From contig NZ_MSIG01000007.1 in assembly GCF_001927285.1 (NCBI RefSeq), forward strand, positions 1-64,000: 64,000 nt of DNA. Reading direction: 5' to 3'. A program made the translations under genes and the position numbers. Below are positions 1 to 8,099 of this stretch, in pieces. The notes under the pieces are model-generated. The model worked only from the letters and a program-made list of their open reading frames with translations. It made no database searches and was not told the DNA's origin. The stretch's first letter is position 1. The number at the start of each line of letters is the position of its first letter. Source of the stretch: Mongoliimonas terrestris. Its GTDB lineage: Bacteria; Pseudomonadota; Alphaproteobacteria; Rhizobiales; Pleomorphomonadaceae.

Positions 1-708
1 CTGGGTGGCGGCGGCCGTGATGGCGGCGAACTGAAGCTCCAGGATGGAGGTCGTTTCGGCCAGAGTGGTCATGTCGGCGGCTTCGTCGGTCAGCGCCGAG
101 ATGTCGATGGTGGCCAGCGACACGGTGGTGCCGCCGACCGTCACGTCCCCGTCCAGGATGCCGGCGTTGCCGTTGGCGTCGTAGAGGACGATGTTGGTGA
201 TGTCGATGCCGATGTTCTGCACCGAGACTTCGCCGGCCGGCGTGCGGATGAAGGACGACAGGATCTGCTTGACGGCGCCGTAGCCGGCCGTGCTGCTGTC
301 GACCGAAAGCCAGTTCTGGCCGTTGAAGATGGCCGAGTTGGCGATGGTGGAGAGCTGGCCCTGGAGCTGGGTGATGTCGGCCTGGATCTTGGTGCGGTCG
401 ATGCCCGGCTGGGCGGCGGCCACGAGCTTGGCCTTCATCTCCTTGACGATGTCCACGGTCGCGTTCAGCGCCGTGTACTGCACGTCCACGGTGGCGGCGC
501 CGAGGCCGAGGGCTTCCTTCACCGCGCCGAGGGCCATGTTGTCGGACCGCATGGTGGTGGCGATCGACCAGTAGGCGGCGTTGTCGGCCGCCTCGCCGAC
601 CTTGAGGCCGGTGGAGACGCGGCTCTGGACGACGTCCATGGACTGGGCGATGGAGGAGAGGGTGCGCAGCGCGGTCTGCGCCGAGGCATTGGTCAGAAGG
701 CTTGCCAT
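1..708 (-). CDS. Flagellin 1 (3' end cut by window edge)
   Basis: Filament subunit, secreted by the flagellar export apparatus. The visible 236 residues begin MASLLTNASAQTAL, the typical short alphaproteobacterial flagellin N-terminus, and carry the D0/D1 helical region (AADNAAYWSIATTMRSD, about residues 38-54) that is nearly identical in the neighbouring copies. The C-terminal D0 helix lies outside the window. The ATG at 706-708 was chosen because an AGGGAC ribosome site precedes it and the same leader (GGGACATACATCTC) precedes flagellin 2. It belongs to a row of four flagellin genes. The middle of the protein (about 140-220) is the part that differs between copies, as expected of the surface-exposed domain. 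Confidence 0.95.
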   Translation of the reverse strand, partial: MASLLTNASAQTALRTLSSIAQSMDVVQSRVSTGLKVGEAADNAAYWSIATTMRSDNMALGAVKEALGLGAATVDVQYTALNATVDIVKEMKAKLVAAAQPGIDRTKIQADITQLQGQLSTIANSAIFNGQNWLSVDSSTAGYGAVKQILSSFIRTPAGEVSVQNIGIDITNIVLYDANGNAGILDGDVTVGGTTVSLATIDISALTDEAADMTTLAETTSILELQFAAITAAATQ

Positions 709-745
709 GAGATGTATGTCCCTGAATTTTAATCACTTTGGGACA

Positions 746-789
746 TACCGGATTGGTCACTACCGGCACGACGGAGGCGGCTTCATGCC
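746..789 (-). promoter_or_regulatory. Conserved flagellin leader element, copy 1
   Basis: Two CCGGTA hexamers read on the minus strand (plus strand TACCGG at 746-751 and 761-766), with a GGCATGAAGCC half-palindrome at 779-789. The same arrangement with nearly the same spacing precedes flagellins 2 and 3. It lies 38-81 bases upstream of the start codon, so it is either a promoter/regulator site or part of the 5' leader RNA. A third TACCGG occurs at 835-840. Confidence 0.5.
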
Positions 790-934
790 TCGAGCCCGCT
801 TCTCTTCGCTGGGGCGTCCGTCGTGATGTCACCCTACCGGTGTTAAGCTTGACACAAGGTTAAGCGCGACGGACGAAATGCGTTTTCTTGCTTGCCGTCC
901 GCCGGATCGCTCCGCGCCTCGCCCCAAACGCGGA

Positions 935-965
935 CCGGCCGCGCCCTTTGCGAGGGCGCGGCCGG
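935..965 (-). terminator. Hairpin terminator of flagellin 2
   Basis: Perfect 13-bp inverted repeat (935-947 and 953-965) with a 5-base loop, 28 bases past the flagellin 2 stop codon. There is no clear T-run after it. Confidence 0.65.
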
Positions 966-992
966 AGATGGTGTGAAGCGGCTTCCGCCGGA

Positions 993-1913
993 TCAGCGGA
1001 ACAGCGACAGGATGTTCTGCGTGTTGCCGTTGGCGATCTGCAGAGCCTGGATGCCGAGCTGCTGCTGGACCTGTATGGCCTTGAGGCGGGTGGATTCCGC
1101 GTCGAGGTCGGCGTCCACCAGCTGGCCGATGCCGCGGTCGAAGGCGTCGATCAGCGAGGTGACGAAGGTCTTCTGCAGGTCGATGCGCTTCTTGGCCGAG
1201 CCGAGCTGGGTGGCGGCGGCCGTGATGGCGGCGAGCTGGGTCTCCACGATGGAGGTGTTCTCCGCCAGCGTGGTCATATCGGCGGCGGAATCGGTCAGCG
1301 CCGAAATGTTGATGGTGGAGACGTTGGCGGTGGTGCCGCCCGAGGTCACGTCAACGTCCAGGATGCCGTCGCCCGCGCCGGAGTCGAAGAGCGCCACGTT
1401 GGTAATGTCGACCGTGATGGTCTGCACCGAGACGGCGCCCGCCGACGAGCGGGTGAAGGACGACAGGATCTGCTTGGTGGCGCTGTAGCCGGCCGCGCTG
1501 CTGTCGACCGAAAGCCAGTTCTGGCCGTTGAAGATGGACGAGTTGGCGACGGTGGAGAGCTGGCCCTGCAGCTGGGTGATGTCGGCCTGGATCTTGGTGC
1601 GGTCGACGCCCGGCTGGGCCGCGGCGACGAGCTTGGCCTTGATCTCCGTCATGATGCCCACGGTGGCATTGAGGGCCGTGTACTGCACGTCGACGGTGGC
1701 AGCGCCGAGACCGAGGGCGTCCTTCACGGTGGCGAGGGCGGCCGTGTCGGAACGCATGGTGGTGGCGATCGACCAGTAGGCGGCGTTGTCGGCCGCTTCG
1801 CCCACCTTCAGGCCGGTGGAGACGCGGCTCTGAACCACGTCCATCGACTTGGCGATGGACGACAGGGTCTGCAGCGCCGTCTGGGCGGACGCATTGGTGA
1901 GAAGACTTGCCAT
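993..1913 (-). CDS. Flagellin 2
   Basis: Complete filament protein of 306 residues. N-terminal D0/D1 helices (MASLLTNASAQTALQTLSSI) and the C-terminal D0 helix (QALQIANGNTQNILSLF) are both intact, giving the usual length for the short rhizobial flagellins. An in-frame ATG 13 codons upstream exists, but the start at 1911-1913 is preferred because AAGGGAC lies at ribosome-site distance and the protein then aligns end to end with flagellin 3. It has its own leader element upstream and a hairpin downstream, so it is probably expressed as a single gene. Confidence 0.96.
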   Translation of the reverse strand: MASLLTNASAQTALQTLSSIAKSMDVVQSRVSTGLKVGEAADNAAYWSIATTMRSDTAALATVKDALGLGAATVDVQYTALNATVGIMTEIKAKLVAAAQPGVDRTKIQADITQLQGQLSTVANSSIFNGQNWLSVDSSAAGYSATKQILSSFTRSSAGAVSVQTITVDITNVALFDSGAGDGILDVDVTSGGTTANVSTINISALTDSAADMTTLAENTSIVETQLAAITAAATQLGSAKKRIDLQKTFVTSLIDAFDRGIGQLVDADLDAESTRLKAIQVQQQLGIQALQIANGNTQNILSLFR

Positions 1914-1951
1914 GGAGATGTATGTCCCTTGACGCAAAACAGAAGGGGACA

Positions 1952-1995
1952 TACCGGATTGAACACTACCGGCACGAGGGAAGCGGCATCATGCC
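1952..1995 (-). promoter_or_regulatory. Conserved flagellin leader element, copy 2
   Basis: Two CCGGTA hexamers on the minus strand (TACCGG at 1952-1957 and 1967-1972 on plus) and a perfect odd palindrome GGCATGATGCC at 1985-1995. Hexamer spacing (15) and palindrome offset (18) equal those upstream of flagellin 1. Confidence 0.55.
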
Positions 1996-2094
1996 TTCGT
2001 CCCGGGCCCAACAGGCAATCCGGAACGACCATCGTGCCGTCACCCTAGCGATGAGCCGTTGCGGAACCGTTACGCGGCTCCGACGGCAGCGGGG

Positions 2095-2130
2095 AAACCC
2101 GCGCGTCCACCGGCGTGGACGCGCGGGTTT
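2095..2130 (-). terminator. Intrinsic terminator of flagellin 3
   Basis: Perfect 16-bp inverted repeat (2095-2110 and 2115-2130) around a 4-base loop, 3 bases past the flagellin 3 stop. The distal arm ends in TTT on the transcribed strand. This is the strongest hairpin in the flagellin region. Confidence 0.85.
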
Positions 2131-2133
2131 CGA

Positions 2134-3066
2134 TCAGTTGCGGAAGAGCGCCAGGATGTTCTGGCTGTTGCCGTTGGCGATCTGAAGCGCCTGGACGCCC
2201 AGCTGCTGCTGCACCTGGATGGCCTTGAGGCGGGTGGATTCCGCGTCGAGGTCGGCGTCCACCAGCTGACCGATGCCGCGGTCGAAGGCGTCCATCAGCG
2301 CCTTCACGAAGGTCTGCTGCAGCTGGATGCGCTTCTTGGCCGAACCGAGCTGGGTGGCCGCCGCCGTGATGGCGCCGAGCTGAAGCTCCACGATGGAGGT
2401 GGTCTCGGCCAGCGTCGTCATGTCGGCGGCGGAATCGGTCAGCGCCGTGATGTTGATGGTGGCCATCGACACGGTGGTGCCGCCGACCGTCACGTCCTTG
2501 TCCAGGATGCCGTCCGCACCAGGGGTGACGCTGGCGTCGTAGAGGCTGACGTCGGTGATGTCGACCGTGATGGTCTGCACCGACACCGCACCGGTGGAGG
2601 TGCGGATGAAGGACGACAGCACCTGCTTGTTGGCGCTGTAGCCCGCCGCGCTGCTGTCCACCGAGAGCCAGTTCTGGCCGTTGAACATGGCCGAGGTGGC
2701 GATGGTGGAGAGCTGGCCCTGGAGCTGGGTGATATCGGCCTGGATCTTGGAGCGGTCGATGCCCGGCTGCGCCGCGGCCACCAGCTTGGCCTTGATCTCC
2801 TTGACGATGTCCACGGTCGCGTTCAGCGCCGTGTACTGCACGTCGACGGTGGCGCCGCCGAGGCCGAGCGCGTCCTTGATGGCCCCGAGCGCCATGTTGT
2901 CGGACCGCATGGTGGTGGCGATCGACCAGTAGGCGGCGTTGTCGGCGGCGGTGTCGACCTTGAGGCCGGTGGAGATGCGGTTCTGCACCGTGTCCATCGA
3001 ACGGGAGATGGCGGCGAGGTTCTGCAGCGCGGTTTGCGCGGAGGCATTGGTCAGCAGGCTGCCCAT
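2134..3066 (-). CDS. Flagellin 3
   Basis: Complete 310-residue flagellin, starting MGSLLTNASAQTALQNL and ending in the canonical C-terminal D0 helix (QALQIANGNSQNILALF). It is closely similar to flagellins 1 and 2 in both terminal helices. The central region carries a small insertion (ASVTPGADGILDKD, about residue 185) compared with flagellin 2. It is followed by a strong intrinsic terminator and preceded by its own copy of the leader element. Which of the three similar copies is the main filament protein cannot be told from sequence. Confidence 0.96.
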   Translation of the reverse strand: MGSLLTNASAQTALQNLAAISRSMDTVQNRISTGLKVDTAADNAAYWSIATTMRSDNMALGAIKDALGLGGATVDVQYTALNATVDIVKEIKAKLVAAAQPGIDRSKIQADITQLQGQLSTIATSAMFNGQNWLSVDSSAAGYSANKQVLSSFIRTSTGAVSVQTITVDITDVSLYDASVTPGADGILDKDVTVGGTTVSMATINITALTDSAADMTTLAETTSIVELQLGAITAAATQLGSAKKRIQLQQTFVKALMDAFDRGIGQLVDADLDAESTRLKAIQVQQQLGVQALQIANGNSQNILALFRN

Positions 3067-3098
3067 GGCAGGTTATCCTTGGCGAAGGGAAGATCGCA

Positions 3099-3144
3099 TA
3101 CCGGATTGCGGTGAGGTACCGGTCCGACGGTGCGGCGTCATGCC
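3099..3144 (-). promoter_or_regulatory. Conserved flagellin leader element, copy 3
   Basis: CCGGTA on the minus strand twice (TACCGG at 3099-3104 and 3117-3122) and GGCATGACGCC at 3134-3144. Spacing is 18 and 17 bases. The hexamers lie 33-56 bases before the flagellin 3 start codon. Confidence 0.5.
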
Positions 3145-3190
3145 GACGGGAGCGCCGGTCGGCGCCTGCCCGTTCCGTCGGTGGGCCTGA

Positions 3191-3260
3191 CCGCCGCCTT
3201 GAGGCGGCGGGCGGAAGGCCCGGGATCGTGGGACGGCCGGCCCGGTCGCTTGCGCGACCG
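3191..3260 (-). terminator. Two hairpins after flagellin 4
   Basis: A 7-bp stem with a 4-base loop (3243-3260) and an 8-bp stem with a 4-base loop (3191-3210) follow the flagellin 4 stop at 3267. Neither has a T-run, so termination is plausible rather than certain. Confidence 0.45.
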
Positions 3261-3266
3261 TCGGCG

Positions 3267-4214
3267 TCAGCGCTCGGTGAACAGCGCCAGGAGCGTCTGC
3301 GGCGCTCCGTTGGCGATGGTCAGCGATTCCAGGGTCAGTTGCTGGCGGACCTGCAGCGCCTTCTGGCGCGTGGACTCCGCCTCCATGTCGGCGGCCACCA
3401 GGCCGGTCGTCACCTCGTCCAGCGTGGCCTTCAGGAAGTCGACGAAGGTGCTCTGCATGTCGACGCGCATCTCGGTGGATCCGAGGATGGACCCGGCCTC
3501 CGTGATGTCGACGAGCGTCGCCTCCACGATCGAGAGATAGTTGTCGAGGACCGCAAGGTCCGCCGGCGCGTCCGTGAACCCGCTGATGTCGAGGGTGGCG
3601 ACGGCGGCCGTGTCGCCGATCGGCAGCGGATGGGTGCGCGGCCGGTCGAGAATCCCGAGGGCGGGGCCGCCCGGCGACTGCGGGTCGAACAGCTTCAGCT
3701 GGTCGAGGTCCACGGTCACGAACTGCAGCTCGAAGGCGCCCGTGACCGGATCCCGGCCGGTGCCGCTGAGGATGCGGCGGGTGCTGTCGAAGCCCGGCGC
3801 GCCGCTGTCCACCGACAGCCACGGGTCGCCGTCGGCGGCGACGGTTGCCGTGGCGGCGAGCTGCAGCTGCAACTGCGTGATGTCGCTCTGCACCCGCGCG
3901 CGGTCCACCCCGACGGTGCGGGCGATCATCAGCTTCCCCTTGATCTCGGTGAGAAGCTTGACGCTCGCGTCGAGGGCGATCGCCTGCGCGTCCACACGGG
4001 CGGCCGCCAGGCCGAGGGCGTCGGCGATCGACGACAGGGCACCGGTCTCGGCGCGCATGGTGGTGGCGATCGACCAGTAGCTCGCGTTGTCGGCCGCCGT
4101 CTCGATCGCGTAGCCGCTGGACGTCCGCCGGACCGACGCCTCCAGCGCCCGGTCGGTGCTGGCAAGCGTCTGAAGGGCGATCTGGGCGGCGGCGTTGGTC
4201 AGGAGGCTCGGCAT
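3267..4214 (-). CDS. Divergent flagellin 4
   Basis: A 315-residue flagellin-family protein (MPSLLTNAAAQIALQTLAST) that keeps the terminal helices (AADNASYWSIATTMRAETG near residue 40; LTIANGAPQTLLALF at the end) but differs strongly from the other three elsewhere. It has more Arg/Pro, a diverged linker and a shorter match in the core. Longer in-frame starts exist upstream. The ATG at 4212-4214 was chosen because it aligns with the other flagellins. It lacks the CCGGTA/GGCATGATGCC leader found before copies 1-3, so it is probably regulated differently and may be a minor or junction-proximal filament subunit. That role is inference. Confidence 0.9.
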   Translation of the reverse strand: MPSLLTNAAAQIALQTLASTDRALEASVRRTSSGYAIETAADNASYWSIATTMRAETGALSSIADALGLAAARVDAQAIALDASVKLLTEIKGKLMIARTVGVDRARVQSDITQLQLQLAATATVAADGDPWLSVDSGAPGFDSTRRILSGTGRDPVTGAFELQFVTVDLDQLKLFDPQSPGGPALGILDRPRTHPLPIGDTAAVATLDISGFTDAPADLAVLDNYLSIVEATLVDITEAGSILGSTEMRVDMQSTFVDFLKATLDEVTTGLVAADMEAESTRQKALQVRQQLTLESLTIANGAPQTLLALFTER

Positions 4215-4300
4215 TGGTCTGGTCCGTTCGTTGCCGGTCTGTCGCCGTAGGATGGGTGTGGCGCCGTCGCCGGCTCGTGTCTTGGTTGCCACCCTAGGCT

Positions 4301-4322
4301 GCCAGCCTTGCGTGAGGCTGGC
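4301..4322 (-). terminator. Hairpin after fliP
   Basis: An 8-bp inverted repeat (4301-4308 and 4315-4322) with a 6-base loop, 26 bases beyond the fliP stop. It is a plausible end for the long minus-strand operon. Confidence 0.5.
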
Positions 4323-4347
4323 GCTTCCTGGCGCGGCTGCCCATGGG

Positions 4348-5196
4348 CTACCAGTAGGAGCGCACCAACCCGGCGATAAGGATGTTCCACCCGTCGATCA
4401 GCACGAAGAAGAGCACCTTGAAGGGCAGCGCCACCACCGCGGGCGGCATCATCATCATGCCCATGGACATCACCATGGTGGCGACGATCAGGTCGATCAC
4501 CAGGAAGGGCAGGGCGATGAGAAAGCCGATCTCGAAGCCGCGCCGGAGTTCCGACACCATGAAGGCCGGGATGAGCACGGTCAGCGACGGGTTGGCCTCG
4601 CTGCCGGGCGGTGGTCCCTCCACGCCGGGGCCGTATTGCAGGTCCTGGAAGAGCGCGAGGTCCTTCTCGCGCACGTGCGCCAGCATGAAGGCCCGGAAGG
4701 GATCGACGATCTTGCCGAACGCCTCCTCCTCGTCGATGCGGTTCTCCAGCAGCGGCTGCAACCCGTCCCGCCAGGCCGCCTGGAAGGTCGGCTGCATCAC
4801 GTAGGCGGTCATGAAGAGGGCGAGGCTGATCAGGATCAGGTTCGACGGCGTGCTCGGCAGGCCGAGGCCGGAGCGCAGGAACGAGAAGGCGATCACGAAG
4901 CGGGTGAAGCTCGTCACCATGACGAGGATGCCGGGCGCCAGGGAGAGCACGGTGACGAGCGCCATCACCTGGACGAGCCGCCCGGCCACCGAGCCCTCGC
5001 CCGGCGGCAGCACGTCGGAGAGGTCGAACGCCTGGGCCGACGCCGTCGCGGCGGTGAGGCCGAGCATCGCGCCGGCGAGCCCGAGGGCGGCACCCGCGGC
5101 GGCGAGCCGGCGCGTCCAGAACCGGGCCGGCGCAGGGGCGGCGTCCGCCGGGACGGCGGCCGGCAACGGATTGCGGGGCATGGGATCGGTCCTCAT
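4348..5196 (-). CDS. fliP: Flagellar export gate protein FliP
   Basis: Inner-membrane core subunit of the flagellar type III export gate, forming the channel with FliQ and FliR (both present further along). The 282 residues include a signal-peptide-like hydrophobic stretch around 30-55, then the conserved FliP transmembrane region, the periplasmic loop with DPFRAFML, and the diagnostic C-terminal part (SELRRGFEIGFLIALPFLVIDL, then a Met-rich helix and ending GWNILIAGLVRSYW). Its ATG overlaps the fliL stop as ATGA (5193-5196), so translation is coupled. It is longer than the roughly 245-residue average because of an Ala/Pro-rich N-terminus; an in-frame Met at residue 6 is an alternative start. 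It is the last gene of the operon. Confidence 0.96.
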   Translation of the reverse strand: MRTDPMPRNPLPAAVPADAAPAPARFWTRRLAAAGAALGLAGAMLGLTAATASAQAFDLSDVLPPGEGSVAGRLVQVMALVTVLSLAPGILVMVTSFTRFVIAFSFLRSGLGLPSTPSNLILISLALFMTAYVMQPTFQAAWRDGLQPLLENRIDEEEAFGKIVDPFRAFMLAHVREKDLALFQDLQYGPGVEGPPPGSEANPSLTVLIPAFMVSELRRGFEIGFLIALPFLVIDLIVATMVMSMGMMMMPPAVVALPFKVLFFVLIDGWNILIAGLVRSYW

Positions 5197-5681
5197 TGGA
5201 TCACCAGGGCATGCACGACCACCTCGCGCACCAGTCCGCCGGACTTGGCGGCCGCCCGGATCTCCAGGTCTTCCTTGAGACCGGCGAGGCCGACCGCGCC
5301 CTGGATGTCCTGCAGCGACAGGGTGCGCACGAAGGTCAGAAAGTCGCTTTCGATCACCGCCTGGGCGGCCGAACCGCTCTCCGGCGGCCCCTCCAGCAGC
5401 AGGCTGGTCTCCAGCCGGATCCAGGCGTTCTGGGGCGCCTTCAGGTTGGCGATGATGGGCTGCAGGCGGACCAGCCGGCTGTCCGTGCCGAAGGTCGTCG
5501 GCAGTTGGGTCTTCTCGCGCTCCTCGCGCTGCTGCTTGGCGAGTTCGGTCTTGGCGAACTCGATCAGGTAGAGGCTGGAGCCCACCCCGGCGCCTGCCGC
5601 CGAGAGCGACAGCACCACCAGCCAGACGACGGCCATCAGGCCCATGCCCTTGCCGTCCGATGCGCCGCTTGCCGTTGCCAT
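5193..5681 (-). CDS. fliL: Flagellar basal-body protein FliL
   Basis: Stator-associated inner-membrane protein of 162 residues: one N-terminal transmembrane helix (about 15-40, VVWLVVLSLSAAGAGVGSSLYL), a charged linker, and a periplasmic domain ending in the FliL-type strand VREVVVHALVIQ. Known FliL proteins ring the stator and support torque under load. It lies between flgH and fliP, the usual rhizobial position. A second FliL-like membrane protein is encoded at 29172-29621. Confidence 0.93.
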   Translation of the reverse strand: MATASGASDGKGMGLMAVVWLVVLSLSAAGAGVGSSLYLIEFAKTELAKQQREEREKTQLPTTFGTDSRLVRLQPIIANLKAPQNAWIRLETSLLLEGPPESGSAAQAVIESDFLTFVRTLSLQDIQGAVGLAGLKEDLEIRAAAKSGGLVREVVVHALVIQ

Positions 5682-5692
5682 GGGAGATGCCC

Positions 5693-6400
5693 TCAGTAGG
5701 GGGACAGGGTGTCGAAGATCTGCTGGCCGACCGCCGGCTGCTGCACCTCGCTCAGCCGGCCGCGGCCGCCGTAGGAGATGCGCGCCTCGGCGATCTTGTC
5801 GTAGGCGATGGTGTTGTCCGACTTGATGTCGCGGGCGCGCACGATGCCGGAGAGCTGGAGCACCCGCATCTCGGCGTTCACCCGCACCTCCTGCACGCCG
5901 GAGATCAAAAGGTTGTCCGCCGGCAGCACCTCCACAACCGTCGCCGCCATGGAGAGCTTGATCTCCTCGGACCGGTCCACCGAGCCCTTGCCGCGCGACC
6001 GGCTGCTGCCGCTGAGATTGACCTCGCCGTTGGCGCCCACCTCACCGATGTCGTTGCCGAACAGGAAGTCGAGGCCGAACTTGCTGTCGCCGCTGCGCTC
6101 CCGGTTGGAGGCGTTGTCCAGGGTGGCGCGGTCGTCGATGGAGATGTTCACCGTCACCACGTCGCCCACCTGGCGGGCGCGGCTGTCGGTGAAGAAGTCC
6201 TGGCCGCGCCGCGTCCAGAGGGAGTTGAACGAGCGCAGGCCCGCCGCCTCCACCGGGGCGGGCATGTCGTGGCGGGCAAGCGCGAAGCCGGTGCCGACCG
6301 GCGAGAGAGCCGGCTCCTTGCCGATCTGCCGGTCCGTCTGGCAGCCGGCGAGCGCCAGGCTCGCCGCGAGCGCGAGGCCGGGGCCGAGGGGGCGGCTCAC
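5693..6400 (-). CDS. flgH: Flagellar L-ring lipoprotein FlgH
   Basis: Outer-membrane L-ring subunit of the rod bushing. The open frame is much longer upstream, but the lipoprotein signal (LALAGC, Cys at residue 20) fixes the true start at the GTG at 6398-6400, which overlaps the motE stop as GTGA. The 235-residue product has the FlgH core: a segment beginning SLWTRRGQDFFTDSRARQVGD, then NISIDDRATLDN, and the final GGRGRLSEVQQPAVGQQ. Partner genes flgI (P ring) and flgA (P-ring assembly) are just upstream in the operon. Confidence 0.95.
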   Translation of the reverse strand: MSRPLGPGLALAASLALAGCQTDRQIGKEPALSPVGTGFALARHDMPAPVEAAGLRSFNSLWTRRGQDFFTDSRARQVGDVVTVNISIDDRATLDNASNRERSGDSKFGLDFLFGNDIGEVGANGEVNLSGSSRSRGKGSVDRSEEIKLSMAATVVEVLPADNLLISGVQEVRVNAEMRVLQLSGIVRARDIKSDNTIAYDKIAEARISYGGRGRLSEVQQPAVGQQIFDTLSPY

Positions 6401-6942
6401 GAGTTGTTCTCCCGGGCCCGGTCGTCCTCGCGCCGGAGCTTGGCGACCGCGGTCGCCAACACGCCGGCGCGCGTCGTGTCCATCTCGTTCATGATCGGCC
6501 CCACCGCGCGCGGCGGCAGCTTCATCAGGATGGCGACGGCCAGGTCGTTGCCGAGGGTGGAGAGTTGGGCGGCGGCGGCGTCCGGCCGCATCCGGCTGTA
6601 GATCGCCACCAGCTTCTCGTCGGCGCGGCCGAGGAGTTCGTGCCGCTTGGCGAGCCAGCCCCTGGCCTCGTCGGTGGCGGCCTTGAGGGCGGTGATGCGC
6701 GCCTCGATGCGCTGCTCGGCGAGGATCAGCCGGCGGATCTGGAGCTCCCGGCGGATGTCGTCGGCGCCGCGGCCGTTGCGCAGGCAGAAGTCGCGCGCTT
6801 CCACGGCGCCCGCCTCGTCGGCCGCAAGGGTCGGCGCGGCCCCGCCGAGGCCAGCGCCGACGAACACCGCGAGCGCCACGCCGGCGGCGCGGATGGTTGG
6901 CCCGCGGCCGGCGGGCCGGCGGTCGGCTCTCTTCTGTCGCAT
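6397..6942 (-). CDS. motE: MotE-family periplasmic motor protein
   Basis: A 181-residue exported protein with a signal peptide or anchor at about 20-40, a helical Arg/Glu-rich middle likely to form a coiled coil (60-110), and a C-terminal part resembling the MgtE N-terminal-like motif (LSTLGNDLAVAILMKLPPRAVGPIMNEMD). In Sinorhizobium, MotE is a periplasmic chaperone of the motor protein MotC. The position between flgI and flgH is the same as in rhizobia. motC is not in this window. The assignment rests on position and domain pattern. Confidence 0.85.
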   Translation of the reverse strand: MRQKRADRRPAGRGPTIRAAGVALAVFVGAGLGGAAPTLAADEAGAVEARDFCLRNGRGADDIRRELQIRRLILAEQRIEARITALKAATDEARGWLAKRHELLGRADEKLVAIYSRMRPDAAAAQLSTLGNDLAVAILMKLPPRAVGPIMNEMDTTRAGVLATAVAKLRREDDRARENNS

Positions 6943-7004
6943 GGGTCAAGGGCTCCGGTTGGGAAGGGCGCCTGCGCGAGGGGCATGGGGTCGCCCGCGT
7001 TCGG

Positions 7005-8099
7005 TCACTGCACCACCAGGTCCGCCTGGAGGGCGCCGGCCGACTTGATGGCCTGGAGGATGGCGATGATGCCGTTCGGCTTCAGACCGATGCGGTTGAG
7101 GCCGGAGACGAGGGTGCGCAGGTCGGTGCCGTTGACGAAGGCGATCTGGCCCCCGGCCTCGTCCACGTCCACGAAGGTGCGCGGCACCACTTCGGTCACC
7201 CCGTCGCTGAACGGCGCCGGCTGGGACACCATGGGCGTCTCCGTCACCCGCACGGTGAGCGCCCCGTGCGTCACCGCCACCGGCGACACCTGCACGTTGG
7301 CGCCGATCACCACCGTCCCCGTTCGCTCGTCGATGACGATGCGGGCCGGCGTGTCGGCGTCCACCTGCAGAAGTTCGATCTCCGCCACGAAGCGGCTCGC
7401 CGAAACGCCCGGCGGGATCTGCAGCGCCACCGAGCGGAGGTCGCGGTCGATGGCCATGTTGCCGCCGTAGACCCGCCGGGTGTGGAGGTTGATGGCGTCG
7501 GCGATGCGGGCCGCGGTGGCGAAGTCCGGGTTGCGCAGCTCCAGCGTCAGCGCCGGCAGGTCGAGGAAACGGTCCGGCACGGATCGCTCCACGATCGCCC
7601 CGTTGGCCACCCGGCCGCTCGTCGCCACCCCTTGCGACACGGTCTCCGCCTCGCCCTCGGCGACGAAGCCGCCGACCGCGACGGGGCCCTGGGCCATGGC
7701 GTAGACCTGGTCGTCGAGACCGACGAGGGGCGTCGCGATCAGGGTGCCGCCCTGCAGCGACGAGGCGTCGCCGAGGGAGGAGACCGACACGTCCACCCGG
7801 GTGCCCGGGCCGGCGAAGGCCGGCAGTTCGGCCGTCACGGTGACGGCCGCCACGTTCTTCGTCCGCAGCTGCGCGTCGCGCACGTTGACGCCCATGCGGT
7901 CCAGCATGGACTGCAGCGCCTGGCCGGCGAACGGCACGTTGCGGATGCCGTCGCCGGTGCCCTTCAGGCCGACCACCAGGCCGAAGCCGACGAGCTGGTT
8001 GGAGCGGACGCCCTGCACCTGGGTGATGTCCTTGATGCGGGAGGCGTCCGCCGGTCCGGTCGCCACGAGGCCGAGGAGGAGGGCGAGGGCGGCGCGCAT
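7005..8099 (-). CDS. flgI: Flagellar P-ring protein FlgI
   Basis: Periplasmic P-ring subunit that surrounds the rod at the peptidoglycan layer. The 364 residues start with a cleavable signal peptide (cleavage near ADA-SRIKDI, about residue 19), followed by the hallmark RIKDITQVQGVRSNQLVGFG and LVVGLKGTGDG. The C-terminus has the family's LRTLVSGLNRIGLKPNGIIAILQAIKSAGALQADLVVQ region. Its start overlaps the flgA stop by one base (TGATG at 8097-8101). Confidence 0.98.
   Translation of the reverse strand: MRAALALLLGLVATGPADASRIKDITQVQGVRSNQLVGFGLVVGLKGTGDGIRNVPFAGQALQSMLDRMGVNVRDAQLRTKNVAAVTVTAELPAFAGPGTRVDVSVSSLGDASSLQGGTLIATPLVGLDDQVYAMAQGPVAVGGFVAEGEAETVSQGVATSGRVANGAIVERSVPDRFLDLPALTLELRNPDFATAARIADAINLHTRRVYGGNMAIDRDLRSVALQIPPGVSASRFVAEIELLQVDADTPARIVIDERTGTVVIGANVQVSPVAVTHGALTVRVTETPMVSQPAPFSDGVTEVVPRTFVDVDEAGGQIAFVNGTDLRTLVSGLNRIGLKPNGIIAILQAIKSAGALQADLVVQ

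Noticed and set aside
836..868. Two TTAA sites upstream of flagellin 1 as a CtrA box
   Set aside because: They are separated by 13 bases instead of 7.
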